This document shows positions 23,362 to 34,864 of a stretch of 64,000 nucleotides of DNA, in pieces. A model generated the notes under the pieces. That model saw nothing but the letters and a program-made list of their open reading frames with translations. It searched no databases and was not told where the DNA came from. The position numbers and the translations under genes were made by a program. Origin of the DNA: Conus ventricosus (taxonomy: Eukaryota; Mollusca; Gastropoda; Neogastropoda; Conidae); the NCBI GenBank assembly GCA_018398815.1, contig CM031595.1, positions 134,781,346 through 134,845,345 on the forward strand. The letters are read 5' to 3'. The first letter of the stretch is position 1. Every line of letters starts with the position of its first letter.

Positions 23362-23452
23362 ACTGGTGAGTTGATTTTAACGTGGTGACAGCCCTGATGT
23401 GGCCCTCTGCGGTCGGCTGGGCTATAAGCAACATTATCTTATCTTATCTTGT
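23320..23452 (+). repeat. T-rich run and retroelement end with (TTATC)n tail
   Basis: A T-run at 23332-23355, then the conserved GGTCGGCTGGGCTATAAGC end and (TTATC)n at 23433-23450. It is the counterpart of 4874-4955 in opposite orientation. Confidence 0.6.
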
Positions 23453-23507
23453 CGCCCACGAGTCAGTGTTCAGTGTTTAAAAAAATATTTAAAAAAATAA
23501 AAAAACA

Positions 23508-24069
23508 TTGCCAGTTTTGCTGCCACCAAGACACATCATCCAGTCCTCAATGGGTCTCCTCTCACAAGATCCCTCCACACATATAGCCAGTCTTGCTGCC
23601 ACCAAGACACCCACTCAGTTTTTTGCTTTTGGAAATCCCCTCTCACAGGATCCACTCCAGATTTTGCCTTGTGAAACTTTCCCTTTTTTCTTTTCCTTCT
23701 CTTTCTCCTTCCCTCTTCCTTTCTTTTTCCCTTCCCTCTCTTTTCCTCTTTCCCTTTTCCTTCCTTCCTTTCTACTAGAGATTTGCTCCGCCATTTCATG
23801 TCCACTGCCCCCCCCCCCCCCCAAGTTAATCCCCAGAATAACCCAGGTGAGCCAGACAGAGCCTTTAGGACTACATCTTATATATTTACCTCCCCCACCC
23901 TCTCCCTCCCCTCTTCCCCACCCCTTTCTACATATGACTCAGAACAGATTTTGCTGGCGGCCCCTAGCGAGACCATCCAGGACAGTGTCTTTCAGGTGGT
24001 TATTTATTTTTATCCGGATACCATTTCCACCAATACGAATCGTAAACTCGAAAGCTTTCCAAAATTGTT
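23508..24069. other. Intergenic, T/C-rich, with a 76-bp tandem duplication
   Basis: The block GCTGCCACCAAGACAC occurs near 23519 and 23595 (period about 76), followed by a long pyrimidine-rich stretch (23675-23780) and a C-run at 23810-23822. Pro/Ser-rich open frames result from composition. No gene recognised. Confidence 0.5.
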
Positions 24070-24412
24070 TTAAGTACGCTTCCCCCTCCCCCACACCCTT
24101 TTCGCCCTCGTGTTCCTTGCCACTTTAGCCTTCTTCTTTGCGAACGTCTTGGTCTCTACGGTCAGTCTGGCCCTTGAGATGAATAGTGCCGTTTTCTCCA
24201 GCTCTTGTAGATTGCCGTTGAGCTTCGTCATTAGAGCTGTTTCGATTGGCCACACCTCTCTCCTTAGCTGTTCATGTAACAGGAATTTTTGGAGCAGAGG
24301 CTCCGCTGTCTGTTCTCCCTGCCCACAAGGACAAACTGGAGAAGGCACCACCTTGAGCTTTTGGCACAAGTGACTGTTAAGTCTGCTTCGCATCTCACTG
24401 TAGGTGATGCTG
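24070..24412 (-). mobile_element. LINE (I/Nimb-like?) C-terminal fragment
   Basis: The minus-strand frame 24393-24070 encodes RSRLNSHLCQKLKVV, then a zinc-knuckle-like PVCPCGQGEQTAEPLLQ, LHEQLRREVWP, and a basic tail. An RLNxHL ... CxCG ... TxEHLLxxC segment follows the RNase H domain in I-clade and Jockey-type LINEs. A His and a Cys of the usual knuckle are replaced. The clade is from memory. It is a fragment without an upstream domain. Confidence 0.6.
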
Positions 24413-25284
24413 TTCAGGATCTGGATCAGGATTTGGGGCGTTGTTTTATATACATTGTAGCCATTTTTGGCTTTTTATCCCCTTAAGATGTTATTCCTTT
24501 TTGTTGTTGGTCAGTCGTTGACTAGCTCAGTCATCTTTATCCATCAAAGTCGTATTTCGTTTTTGTCAACAACTCATGAGGTTCTTAAAAGTATTTATAC
24601 TAGGTGCACGTTTAATATTGTTTGTTAGTTTGTTCCAATAATTTGTTGCTCTGTTACTAATGTAAACTTTCTGAAATTTGTTTTGGAATATTGTTTAAAT
24701 ATTTTGTCTGTACTGTTTCTTGTAGTGTCTACCTTTGGAGTACAAAAAAACATGCTTAATTCATCAGGGAAAATTACTTCTCTCTTCGAGTGATTGATGT
24801 TTGGAATGGTCTTCCTGACTGTAGTCCTACAGTCAACATCTTCAAAATCACGGTTAGACACCCATTGGCAGGAACTGCAGACAAAATACAATCCAGAATG
24901 TTTATCGACCTAGATAGTCTCAGTCAGTGACTCTCTTCCTTCCACGCATGCAAAGTTGTTTTTTTTATCTCAATATTATATATTAGAACGGTGAACAGGC
25001 CTCTTAAGGCCTTTAACACCTACAAGTTCAAGTTCAACATCGTCAAACCCATTAAATGTATTGTACGTCTGTATCAAGTCCCCTCTTACTCTTCTTGCTT
25101 TAAGTGATGGTAGCTGTAAGTACTTTTATCTTTCCTGGTATGAATAATCTTTAATGCCATAAATCAGCTTTTTTGCTCTTCTTTGAACCCGTTCTATGGC
25201 TTGTGACTGCTTTATTTCCATTGTGTACCATATAGTGTTGCCATATTCTAGGATAGGTCTAACTAATGTTTTACATAACTGTAA
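24413..25284 (-). mobile_element. CR1-like LINE, C-terminal part, split by another LINE
   Basis: Minus order: 25284-25036 RT thumb region (degenerate LYKTLVRPILEYGN and ERVQRRAKKL blocks), an interruption at 24758-25035, then 24757-24540 with NIFKQYSKTNFRKFT and a WNKLTNN-like block, and a 3' UTR with an AAGCC...GGCT hairpin (24460-24480) and CAGGATCTGGATCAGG tail repeats (24414-24436 in reverse). It is the same subfamily as 53760-55400. Its 5' side is cut at 25284 by the pearl-like element. Confidence 0.75.
24758..25035 (+). mobile_element. Nested LINE 3' end with (GTTCAA)n tail
   Basis: Plus-strand frames encode FSLRVIDVWNGLPD and NIFK.., the C-terminus seen in 905-1633, followed by a 3' UTR with GAACAGGCC...GGCCTT and a short GTTCAA repeat at 25024-25035. 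It interrupts the minus-strand LINE, which resumes on both sides. Confidence 0.7.
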
Positions 25285-25379
25285 ACAAGATGCGAAGCAT
25301 ATAAACGTACTCCCAGTTTTCCAAACCGCTTATAAATCGGCCAAGTGCTTTGTGAGATAAGAAATAAAGGGAAAATAAC

Positions 25380-26100
25380 GGTTTTAACGGTTATTTAACC
25401 GATGTACACTTTTGAAACTGGTATTTTAGTCCTCACTGGGCTAAAGCCTGTGTACATACTAATTTCATCCAAATCGGACAATATGTCAAGAATAACGGTT
25501 TTTAACGGTCAGATTTTGAAACACTGGATGGAAGTGCCATTTGTGTGTGATGACCTTTCTATATACAAAATTTCATTAAAATCCACCAATATATAAAAAA
25601 TAGCGGCAAAATAACGGTTTAACGGTTATATAACCGATATACACTTTTGAAACCGGTATTTTAGTCTTCACTGGGCTAAAGCCTGTGTACATACCAAATT
25701 TCATCCAAATCGGACAATATGTCAAGAATAACGGTTTTTGACGGTCAGATTTTGAAACATTACATGGAAGTGCCATTTGTGTGTGATAACCTTTCTATAT
25801 ACAAAATTTCATTAAAACCCACTAATATATGAAAAATAACGGCAAAATAACGGTTTAACGGTTATATAACCGAAAAAACACTTTTGAAACCGGTATTTTA
25901 GTCCTCACTGGGTTAAAGCCTGTGTACATATCAAATTTCATCCAAATTGGACAATGTGTCAAGAATAACGGTTTTTTAACGGTCAAATTTTGAAACACTA
26001 TATAGAAGTGCCATTTGTGTGTGATAACCTTTCTATATACCAAATTTCATTAAAATCCACCTATATCTAAGAAATAAAGGCAGAATAACGGCTTTTTAAC
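25380..26100 (+). repeat. ~236-bp tandem repeat, three units
   Basis: The landmark TAACCG.(T/A)..ACACTTTTGAAAC recurs near 25394, 25630 and 25866. Each unit carries a perfect or near-perfect CGGTTATATAACCG palindrome and the phrase TTTCATCCAAATCGGACAAT. Two more units are at 30100-30548. Confidence 0.85.
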
Positions 26101-26495
26101 GGTTGTTTAATCCATTTTCAGCATTACATCACTTACATATGGACAGAGGCTCCGATTTGTCACAAGATCATCCAAACCGCTTATAAATTGGCCAAGTACT
26201 TTCTGAGATATTCCATAAAGAAGAAAAACCGTTACAGGCCGTTACAACCGTTAGTAACGGCTATAACGGGGCAAACTAAAACATCAGGCATCATCTGTGA
26301 CCCATAATTAACATATCTGCTAATTTTCATAAAGGTCGGCCAAGTACTTTCTGATATATTCCTTAAAGAAGAAAAACCGTTAAGGTCGTTACAGCCGTTA
26401 GTAACGGTTATAACGGTAAAGTAAAACATCGGGCATTATTCGTGACCCATAATGAACATACCTACAAATTTTCAGAAAGATCGGCCACGTACTTT

Positions 26496-28863
26496 TAGTT
26501 AATGAAGAATCCTTGATCTCTGATATTGAATATAGTGACCCTTTGGGTAAAAGTGATCACTTGATTTTAACATTTGAACTGTATGTTCCCAAAGAAAAGA
26601 CTAAAGAAAACCCTAAGTACAAATTTGATTTACAGAAAGGAGACTATAATAAAATGAGGAAAATGCTTTCAGAGAGTGTCAACTCTTTGCTTACAAATGA
26701 TCAGGATGTCGAGGAAATGTGGAATGTCTTAAAATGCGAAGTTTTAAGAAGTATGGATGAATGTATTCCAAAGACTAAGTGTAGCCAAAATAAAATGCTT
26801 AAACCACTTTGGATGAATGATAAAGTACTTAAAATGATTAAGAAAAAATATAATCTTTTTCAAAGGTATTTATTGACGAAAGATGGGAAAGAATACAGTA
26901 AATATGCAAGAATGCGAAATAAGAGCAAAAATGAAATCAAATCAACAAGAAAAGCTTATGAACGTAAAATAGCAGAACAATGTAAAAAAAACTCCCAAAT
27001 GTTTTTGGAAATACGTGCAAGAACGTACAAAAGTAAACACAGGGGTAAATACTCTAAATGATGGTAAAGGAGGGTTGGCCGAGTCAGATATGGAAAAAGC
27101 TGAAGTTTTAAATGAGTTCTTCGCAAGTGTCTTTGCTAATGAAGATACAAATAACATACCTGATCTTATTGAATGTAGTAAATCTAATGGAATTTCAGTT
27201 ACAGATATAATAATTACTTCAGATGCAGTAGAGAAGAAGTTGTTTGAATTGAATCAGTCTAAAGCGCAGGGACCTGATTTAATACCACCTAAAGGTTCTA
27301 AAAGAATTAAGTAAGGAGTTAGCTGTACCGCTCAGTAAGATTTATAATAAATCATTAGAGACAGGAAAATTACCCCTCGACTGGAAATCGGCAGAAGTTA
27401 CTGCTATTTTTAAAAAAGGGTCAAAATCTGAGCCAGGCAACTATCGTCCGGTAAGCTTAACCTGCATTGCATGCAAAGTGCTAGAATCCATTATAAGAGA
27501 TGTCATAGTATCTCACTTCACTGATAATAATTTGTTTGCAGTATGCCAGCATGGCTTTCGTAAAAAAAAGGTCTTGCATATCACAACTACTTGAAGTTAT
27601 GGAAGATTTAGTTAACATGCTAGAGAATAAGTACTCTGTTGATATAATTTACCTTGATTTCCGTAAAGCTTTTGATACGGTTCCGCATGAGAGATTATTG
27701 AAAAAAATGGAAGCATACGGTATAGTAGGTAAGTTGCTAAACTGGATTAGAGACTTTTTGTCAAATAGAAAACAAAGAGTAAGAGTGGGTAACTGTATGT
27801 CGACAGAGAAAGATGTTATGAGTGGTATTCCCCAAGGGAGCATTTTAGGACCTGTACTGTTTACTATTTTTATAAATGACCTTCCAGATGAGGTAAATAG
27901 TTTTTGTAAAATTTTTGCTGATGATACAAAAATATATGACAAATCAGATAACTATAATAGTCTGCAAGAAAATTTAAATTGCCTCCAAAACTGGTCAGAC
28001 AAGTGGAATCTATATTTTAATGTTGAAAAATGTAAAGTTTTGCATGTTGGCAAAAACAATCCTGAACATGAATACAACATGAAAATAGATGGTGGAAATA
28101 GGCTGGTACAGAAATGTGAGGAAGAAAAGGATCTGGGGGTAATCTTTGATAAAGATTTACTCTTTGATATTCACATTCAAAAATGTATAAATAAAGCAAA
28201 CCAAATGATTGGATTAATAAAAAGAACTTTTATTTACCTAAATAAAGAAACGTTTTTAAAGTTATATAAAGCTATGGTTAGACCGCATCTTGAATATGGC
28301 AATATAATTTGGTACCCACACTTGAAAAGACAGTCAATAGCAATTGAAAGAGTACAGAGAAGAGCTACTAAAATCTTGCAAGAATGTACAAACATGTCTT
28401 ATACAGATAGATTAAATTACTTAAATTTGCACTCTTTAAAAGGTAGACGTATTAGAGGGGATTTGATTGAAGTGTTCAAAATATTTCACCAGCAAACGGA
28501 CATACAGTGGGACTACTTTTTTGAGGCTGTTAAAACAGATAGAACAAGAAATTCGGAAGGCAAAATTTTTGTTAAGCAGTTTCATACTAACATGGGGAGA
28601 TTCAAGTTCAGTAACAGAGTTATTACTAACTGGAACAGTTTGACAACTGCACTTAAATTTGCTAAAAATACTAATGTTTTTAAGAATTTGCTGGATGAAG
28701 ACTTGAAATTTAAAGTACAGTTTAGAAGCTTTGATGAATAAGAAGGAAAATTTATATTGCATGCATTTTCAACCCTGTCATAAAAGTAAAATAACACGAG
28801 GGGACATTGAAAGGCTTAACGGCCTATGTATTGATTACGTCCCTACACTACTACTACTACTAC
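26496..28863 (+). mobile_element. CR1-like LINE, best-preserved copy, with (CTACTA)n tail
   Basis: 5' truncated: the frame from 26513 covers the end of the endonuclease (SDHLILTFEL) and the linker to 27058. A shifted frame at 27061-27300 covers AEVLNEFFASVF and KAQGPD. From 27302 another frame has the region before NYRPVSLTC (27430). 27536-28741 is a 401-residue open frame with [32 protein letters not shown], the catalytic FADDTK, CKVLHVGKNN, thumb and C-terminus. The 3' UTR (28742-28863) has AAGGCTTAACGGCC and CTA repeats. The direct repeat TACTTT (26490-26495; 28864-28869) marks the target site. It needs only a few frameshifts to be explained and is likely young. Confidence 0.88.
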
Positions 28864-29207
28864 TACTTTCTGAGATATTCCATAAAGAAGAAAAACCGTT
28901 ACAGGCCGTTAGTAACGGCTATAACGAGGTAAACTAAAACATCGGGCATCATCCGTGACCCATAATGAACGTAACTGCTCATTTTTACAAAGATCGGCCA
29001 AGTACTTTCTGAGATATTCCGTAAAGAAGAAAAACCGTTACAGGCCGTTACAGCCGTTAGTAACGGCTATAGCGGTAAACTAAAACATCGGGCATCATCC
29101 GTGTAGTGGCCCATAATGAACATACCTACAAATTTTCAGAAAGATCGGCCAGCCCAGTAGTTTTGTCTGGAGCGAGTGGAACACATTTTGACCACGGACA
29201 CACACAC

Positions 29208-29238
<31 letters not shown>

Positions 29239-29338
29239 CACACACAGCATTTCTTCGTTCCCATTCTAAAGTACTCCCTGTTCTATAAGAACTGAGAGTA
29301 CAAAAAGTAACCTTATCTGTGAATTTAATGCTCTTTTT

Positions 29339-29990
29339 GTACTCCCAGTTCTTAAAGAACAGGGAGTACTTTAGAATGGGAACGAAGAAATGCTGTCTGT
29401 GTGTCTGTCTGTCTGTGTGTGTGTGTGTGTGTGTCCGTGGTCAAAATGTGTTCCACTCACTCCAGACAAAACTACTGGGTCGATCTTTCTGAAAATTTGT
29501 AGCCTGTACGTTCATTATGGGTCAAGGATGATGCCCGACGTTTTAGTTTACTGTAACGGCCTGTAACGCTTTTTTTTTCTTTATGGAATATCTCAGAAAG
29601 TACTTGGCCGATCTTTCTGAAAATTTGTAGGTATGTTCATTATGGGTCACGAATAATGCCCGATGTTTTACTTTACCGTTATAACCGTTACTAACGGCTG
29701 TAACGGCCTGTAACGCTTTTTCTTCTTTATGGAATATCTCAGAAAGTACTTGGCCGACCTTTATGAAAATTAGCAGGTATGTTCATTATGGGTCACGGAT
29801 GATGCCTGATGTTTTAGTTTGCCCCGTTATAGCCGTTACTAACGGTTGTAACGGCCTGTAACGGTTTTTCTTCTTTATGGAATATCTCAGAAAGTACTTG
29901 GCCAATTTATAAGCGGTTTGGATGATCTTGTGACAAATCGGATCCTCTGTCAATATGTAAGCGATGTAATGCTGAAAATGGAAAAAAACA
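29339..29990 (-). mobile_element. Pearl/Helentron-like element, copy 2 (3' half, inverted)
   Basis: The reverse complement of the 3' half of copy 1: palindrome (29339-29369), GT/CTGT microsatellite (29396-29434), the ~140-bp AACGG units, and the segment equivalent to about 26105-26170. It ends without the 5' terminus. With copy 1 it forms an inverted repeat around 29320, with ~650-bp arms separated by a 37-base spacer between the palindromes. Confidence 0.7.
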
Positions 29991-29997
29991 AACGTTA

Positions 29998-30548
29998 ACA
30001 AGATGCGAAGCATATAAACGTACTCCCAGTTTTCCAAACCGCTTATAAATCGGCCAAGTGCTTTGTGAGATAAGAAATAAAGGGAAAATAACGGTTTTAA
30101 CGGTTATTTAACCGATGTACACTTTTGAAACTGGTATTTTAGTCCTCACTGGGCTAAAGCCTGTGTACATACCAAATTTCATCCAAATCGGACAATATGT
30201 CAAGAATAACGTTTTTTAACGGTCAGATTTTGAAACACTGGATGGAAGTGCCATTTGTGTGTGATGACCTTTCTATATACAAAATTGCATTAATACCCAC
30301 CAATATATAAAAAATAAAGGCAAAATAACGGTTTATCGGTTATATAACCGATATACACTTTTGAAACCGGTATTTTAGTCCTCACTGGGCTAAAGCCTGT
30401 GTACATACCAAATTTCATCCAAATCGGACAATATGTCAAGAATAACGGTTTTTAACGGCCAGATTTTGAAACACTACATGGAAGTGCCATTTGTGTGTGA
30501 TAACCTTTCTATATACAAAATTTCATTAAAACCCACCAATATATATAG
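29998..30548 (+). mobile_element. Pearl/Helentron-like element, copy 3 (5' half)
   Basis: Begins with the same ACAAGATGCGAAGC and GTACTCCCAGTT termini as copy 1 and runs through two 236-bp units to about 30548, where it stops. Copies 2 and 3 together supply one whole element with its 3' half inverted and placed before the 5' half. Confidence 0.7.
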
Positions 30549-30659
30549 TTACCTGCTTTGCTGTGATGACATATTCTATTCTGCAAGGACTGATTGGCAG
30601 TCAACTGGATTTGTTGGTTTGGGGACGAAGTTTGCCTTGAGTCATGGACAATGAGACCT

Positions 30660-30660
<1 letters not shown>

Positions 30661-30699
<39 letters not shown>

Positions 30700-30868
30700 T
30701 GTGTGTGTGAGTGTGCGTGTCTGTATGTGTGTGTGTGAGAGAGTGTGTGTGTCTGTGTGTTTGTGTGTGCGTGCATGCGTGTGTGTGTGTGTGCGCGAGC
30801 GGGCGTGCACGCGTGTGTGTGAGTGTTTGTGCATGTATGTGTGCACGGGCACACGCACACACACACAG
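30661..30868. repeat. (GT)n microsatellite with GCGC interruptions
   Basis: About 200 bases of GT/GTGA/GCGT repeats. Cys-Val and Thr-His open frames here are not genes. Confidence 0.95.
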
Positions 30869-30889
30869 GTGATGAATGAGAAGAAATGG

Positions 30890-31479
30890 TAAATGGATTA
30901 GTTTTAAGCACACAGAGCATGTTCCATTTCAGACACTACTTTCATTTCCTTTAATTCTGCCCAGTGTGATTCATTACAGAAGAAGCTGAGATTTTCATGC
31001 TCATACTACCATCATGTATCTTTCCTTAGCCATATTCACCACTGTTTGCAGTGTGCCTGTTTGAAGTCTTATTTATGTTCACGTCTGCACATACAAACAA
31101 ATACATGCTTGCTCACACAGTCAAAGATCAGATGAGAAATCGATGTCAGAACAGTACTGTGTCGTATTACATAACATTGAAAAAAGCGTAAACAAATAAC
31201 ATTGTCTGCAATAATTTTCAATAAGAAAGTAAGGAAACTATAACTATCAATGAATCAAAATATAATCAGTGATGAAAACAGAGCTGAATAAATGGAATTC
31301 AGATGTCTACTACGGGTAACCTCTTTCCGTTTGTATTACTGCCACTCCTTTATCTTATCTCATTTTTTCTTTCTTTCTGGTTTTTTAACGAGCAAATTTG
31401 AAATACACATTCATATCCTTATTCACTATTGCATGCACATATTCTTGATATTCATGTACACAGATTTACAAAGATTAAT
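30890..31479. other. Intergenic, nothing recognised
   Basis: AT-rich, without supported exon or repeat. Confidence 0.5.
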
Positions 31480-32023
31480 GTTGTGGAGAAAATGAACATG
31501 GTTATTTCTGCCTATCTATCCGATCTCCTTCAAGTATATGTCCCATCACGTACGCTCCGCTCCTCCACCGACACTAGGACCTTCCGCTTTCCCAGTTACC
31601 GCCCCCATCGTAAACAGCATGGCGAACGAGCTTTCTCATACGCAGCTCCCAAACTCTGGAATAAACTCCCCTATGACTTAAGACATTCTCAAACCTTTTC
31701 TTCCTTCAAAACCTCCCTGAAAACCTACCTTTTCAAACAATACTAAGAAGACAGTCATTACCAGATAGTTGATTGACTTTTGTTATTTTGTGGATTGCTT
31801 AGTAGTTTGTGCTTGTTGCGGCTGTTGCGTATTGTGTGTCTGTGCGTGAGAGTGTGTGTGCGCGTGGGAGAGAATGAGAGAGAGCCTTTGTTTTTCATTT
31901 CTGAGCCGTTTTTTTCAATGCATTTTCTTTACATTTAGCAATTGCATTTTTTCTGCCTTTGTAAAGCGCCTTGTGCCGTGGAAGGCGCTATATAAATCCC
32001 CATTATTATTATTATTATTTCTC
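31480..32023 (+). mobile_element. L2-like LINE 3' end with (ATT)n tail
   Basis: The plus frame 31480-31745 encodes the C-terminus (YLSDLLQVYVPSRTLRSS, FSYAAPKLWNKLPYDLRH, FKTSLKTYLFKQY stop). It is the same family as 10117-11223. The 3' UTR ends with AAGCGCC...GGCGCTATATAAAT and ATT repeats (32004-32019). 5' truncated; the last 80 codons look intact. Confidence 0.85.
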
Positions 32024-32184
32024 TATTCTTCTTTTTGTTTTTTGTTTTCTTATTAGAGATAATGTGCACAGTAAGCAGTATAGGACCTTCTTTTCCAAAA
32101 CTTTGTCAATGTCATCTACAAACTCTCACTCAATAGAATAAGAATGAGGTAATAGAATATGAGATCAAGAATTGCTCATATAAA

Positions 32185-32186
<2 letters not shown>

Positions 32187-32237
<51 letters not shown>

Positions 32238-32262
32238 ATGTGCATGTGTTTGTGTGTGTGTT
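32187..32262. repeat. (GT)n microsatellite
   Basis: About 38 GT units with minor interruptions. Confidence 0.95.
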
Positions 32263-34667
32263 GTGTGAGGTTTTCAGTATATTTTTCAAAGCAAGATGTT
32301 TTTTATTGTTGAGCTTTTTGCTAATTATATTTTTCAATGCTAATTTAGTTAAATCTCTCCAATGTGTGCTTTGGTGAAGTTAAATTAAGGACAGACCACA
32401 ATCATATCTGCAACCAAGACAGACAACAAAAATCATGTAAAGATTTCATGGATATGTCCAAATATATGATCTTTCAGCAAACAACAATGCTCGCACACAC
32501 ACACACACACAAACACACCAACATCCTTTAGCACTATATTTTTCAGTGTTAAATTTCAATTACATGTGGAATTCAATTTTGTGTCAACATTATTAATTCT
32601 TTTTCAGCTCTCGATATTATGTTGGACTTTATCACAATCTTTATGTATGAAATGGAACAGCCCCTGACAAGGGGATGCATATTTGGGGTATCAGGGCTTG
32701 CAATGCTGCTGGTTTTTCTCCAGGCACAAAGCAGCCCCACTCTGAGCCTTCCTTTGATTCACTTTGCCCCAGGATGGGTTAGGCCATGCAATTTCTCCAG
32801 TACAGGACCCACAGTCTCTGTTCAATCAATTTCACCCAAGGGCAAACAACTCTTTGTTGATAAGGATCACTGAACTGCAAAAGGTGCGTGTTTATTCACC
32901 AATGACTGAGAGATACATTTAGCATTTACATATTCGTTGATGGCAGATTTTCTGCACACAGTTTGTCAGTTTTTCCTAAAAAAATATAAAACTCAAAATT
33001 TTTTTTCATGGATAGATGTTTATAAAAAGTGATTATACTCTCTTCAAACATCCCTGTAAATTCTAATAAAAAATCTTTCCCATCATTTCCACACAGACAT
33101 GAACCAGAAATACTGTGTAGCGTTGTTGGATATGCTTGCTACACAGAATTATCATCAGACTTTTCTTTCTTTTGCAAGACTGACATACAGTTGTATGTTA
33201 TATGAACTCCGCTCAACATAACAGTGTAACATACTTGTGAAATAAAAGACCTAGCAACTAAATATGTCTAGGTCAATGTCATAATGCACTTTATTCTGGT
33301 GTGAAATAAAATAGTATATGCTTCATGTTTGGGCTCATAGCTATGGTAAAGGGTTTTCTTCTTATGATATTTTTTTTTTTTTTTTTCAAGTTCTTTTTTT
33401 GTCTGACCTCCCATCTTCCATGATCTTGAAGTAATATTACTCTCATGGTGATCATTCCAGCTTTTCCATACATAGCTACATCCAGATCATATGGAACATA
33501 CTCCATTTTGCATGAATACTAAATCTATATACATCTACGTAACCCATTTTGCATATAATACTATATATAGATATATCTATATAATCCGTCTTTCATATAA
33601 CACAAAATCAACATAATTTTTTTCTTTATACTTAGAGACTGTTGTAAGGAGAAAACTACATGATGCTTTGTAGCTTTGACACAAAACACTGCATTATGCA
33701 TATTGCACTTTTTGAGATCATTTATTCCTTTCTAAGTCACAAGCTTGGCGCCAGGTATATAATAAAATCAGTTGAACATCATAAGAATTTGGTGACATTG
33801 TTTAATCTGCATACTTGCACCAGGTATATTATAAAAATTAGTTAAACATCATAAGTTTTTGGTGTTAAGGTTTAAACTGCGTATTTTTGTTATTCAAAAT
33901 TGAAAGGAGTAACACTGAAACTAAGTTAATGCAAACATTAAATACAGAATAAATTCTGTGAAAAGTCATTCCCCACAAATAATCAAATGTGTTCACAAAC
34001 GCACGCACATACATGCTTGTTAGCCATGTACACAGGCATGAACACATATATGTACACACGTGTAGGAGCATGCTCATACAGCACACAGATCACACATGTG
34101 CATATGCATCACACATGCGCATATTTGAACACACACATGACATGCACATAAACATCACATACACTTACACATACTCACAGGCCCATCCACTCACACATAC
34201 ATACATGCACATTATTTACATGCATGTGCACACATACACAAACACATATGCAACTATACCAATGGTGCACACAATGTTACATAGATGCTCAAGGTCCGAC
34301 TAGTGAGTCGGGCTAATGCGCAGGTCAGACATCTGCTAGGTGATCCCCATGAGACACTAATCTTAAATCCTTTCATCTTAGTTATTAATTTGTTCAACCA
34401 TTAGGTGTAAGCACATTGTGGTTCCTAACTTCACAGATGTGGTGCAGCATATATGGACTTGTCCAAACACAGTGACACCTCCTTGTTGAAACTGAAACTG
34501 AAACAGTGAAATCAAATTTGAACAAAAGAAAAATAAGTCATTGGAATGTACAACTTTACATCCTTGTACAGAAAAGGAGACCATATATTCCATGGCACAA
34601 ATTCAAACTGGCAGACTTGGCAGTAGGACATAATTACTGCTGGTTCAGAATCAGTGCTGGTTTAGAG
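32263..34667. other. Intergenic / 3' flank of the PLP-enzyme gene
   Basis: AT-rich. A CA run is at 32494-32516, a T-run at 33370-33387, and dispersed ACACAT repeats lie at 33990-34250. An isolated 85-codon frame at 32619-32873 has no recognisable motif. The 3' UTR of the minus-strand gene must lie at the right-hand end. I saw no clear AATAAA in its first 300 bases. Confidence 0.45.
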
Positions 34668-34864
34668 TCAGTGCCCCTTTGGTTCTGGTATGCGACCCTG
34701 CAGTATCTGTATGATGTTGTGACTGTCAATGTTGCCTCCGGATATGACGCAGACAATCTTCCCTTCTCCAGCCTGTCCTGTCATGGCAGCAGCCAGTGCA
34801 GCAGCTCCTGCCCCTCTGCCACCACATGGCTTCTCTCTATGATCAGCTTCAAGGCCTCTGCCAC
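34668..34864 (-). CDS. PLP enzyme exon 5 (terminal, one-base frameshift)
   Basis: Acceptor TCTCCAG before 34864. In the frame set by exon 4 it reads [18 protein letters not shown] and then meets a stop after LLPW-like nonsense. One base later the frame gives [23 protein letters not shown] and a stop at 34668. The family expects both halves joined, so one G is missing in the run complementary to 34811-34814. Confidence 0.9.

Larger units (their letters stand above)
25285..29301 (+). mobile_element. Pearl/Helentron-like tandem-repeat element, copy 1
   Basis: The 5' end is ACAAGATGCGAAGC with the subterminal GTACTCCCAGTT (25307-25318). The core is about three 236-bp units (25380-26100) followed by ~140-bp units, all rich in AACGGTT/AACCGTT. 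Near the 3' end is a CA/CAGA microsatellite (29200-29247), then a 31-bp palindrome (29271-29301) whose second half is the inverse of the 5' GTACTCCCAGTT. There is no protein. A LINE (26496-28863) is inserted in one of the 140-bp units. The architecture (asymmetric short inverted repeat, tandem core, microsatellite, 3' hairpin) resembles bivalve pearl elements and Helentron-associated elements. The relation is inferred. Confidence 0.65.

Noticed and set aside
23508..24128. 206-codon Pro/Ser/Phe-rich frame
   Set aside because: Pyrimidine-rich composition; no domain.
25380..26100. CRISPR-like array
   Set aside because: 236-bp tandem units without spacers, in a eukaryotic context.
32619..32873. 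85-codon open frame as a small gene
   Set aside because: No motif, no promoter or splice signals, isolated in AT-rich DNA.
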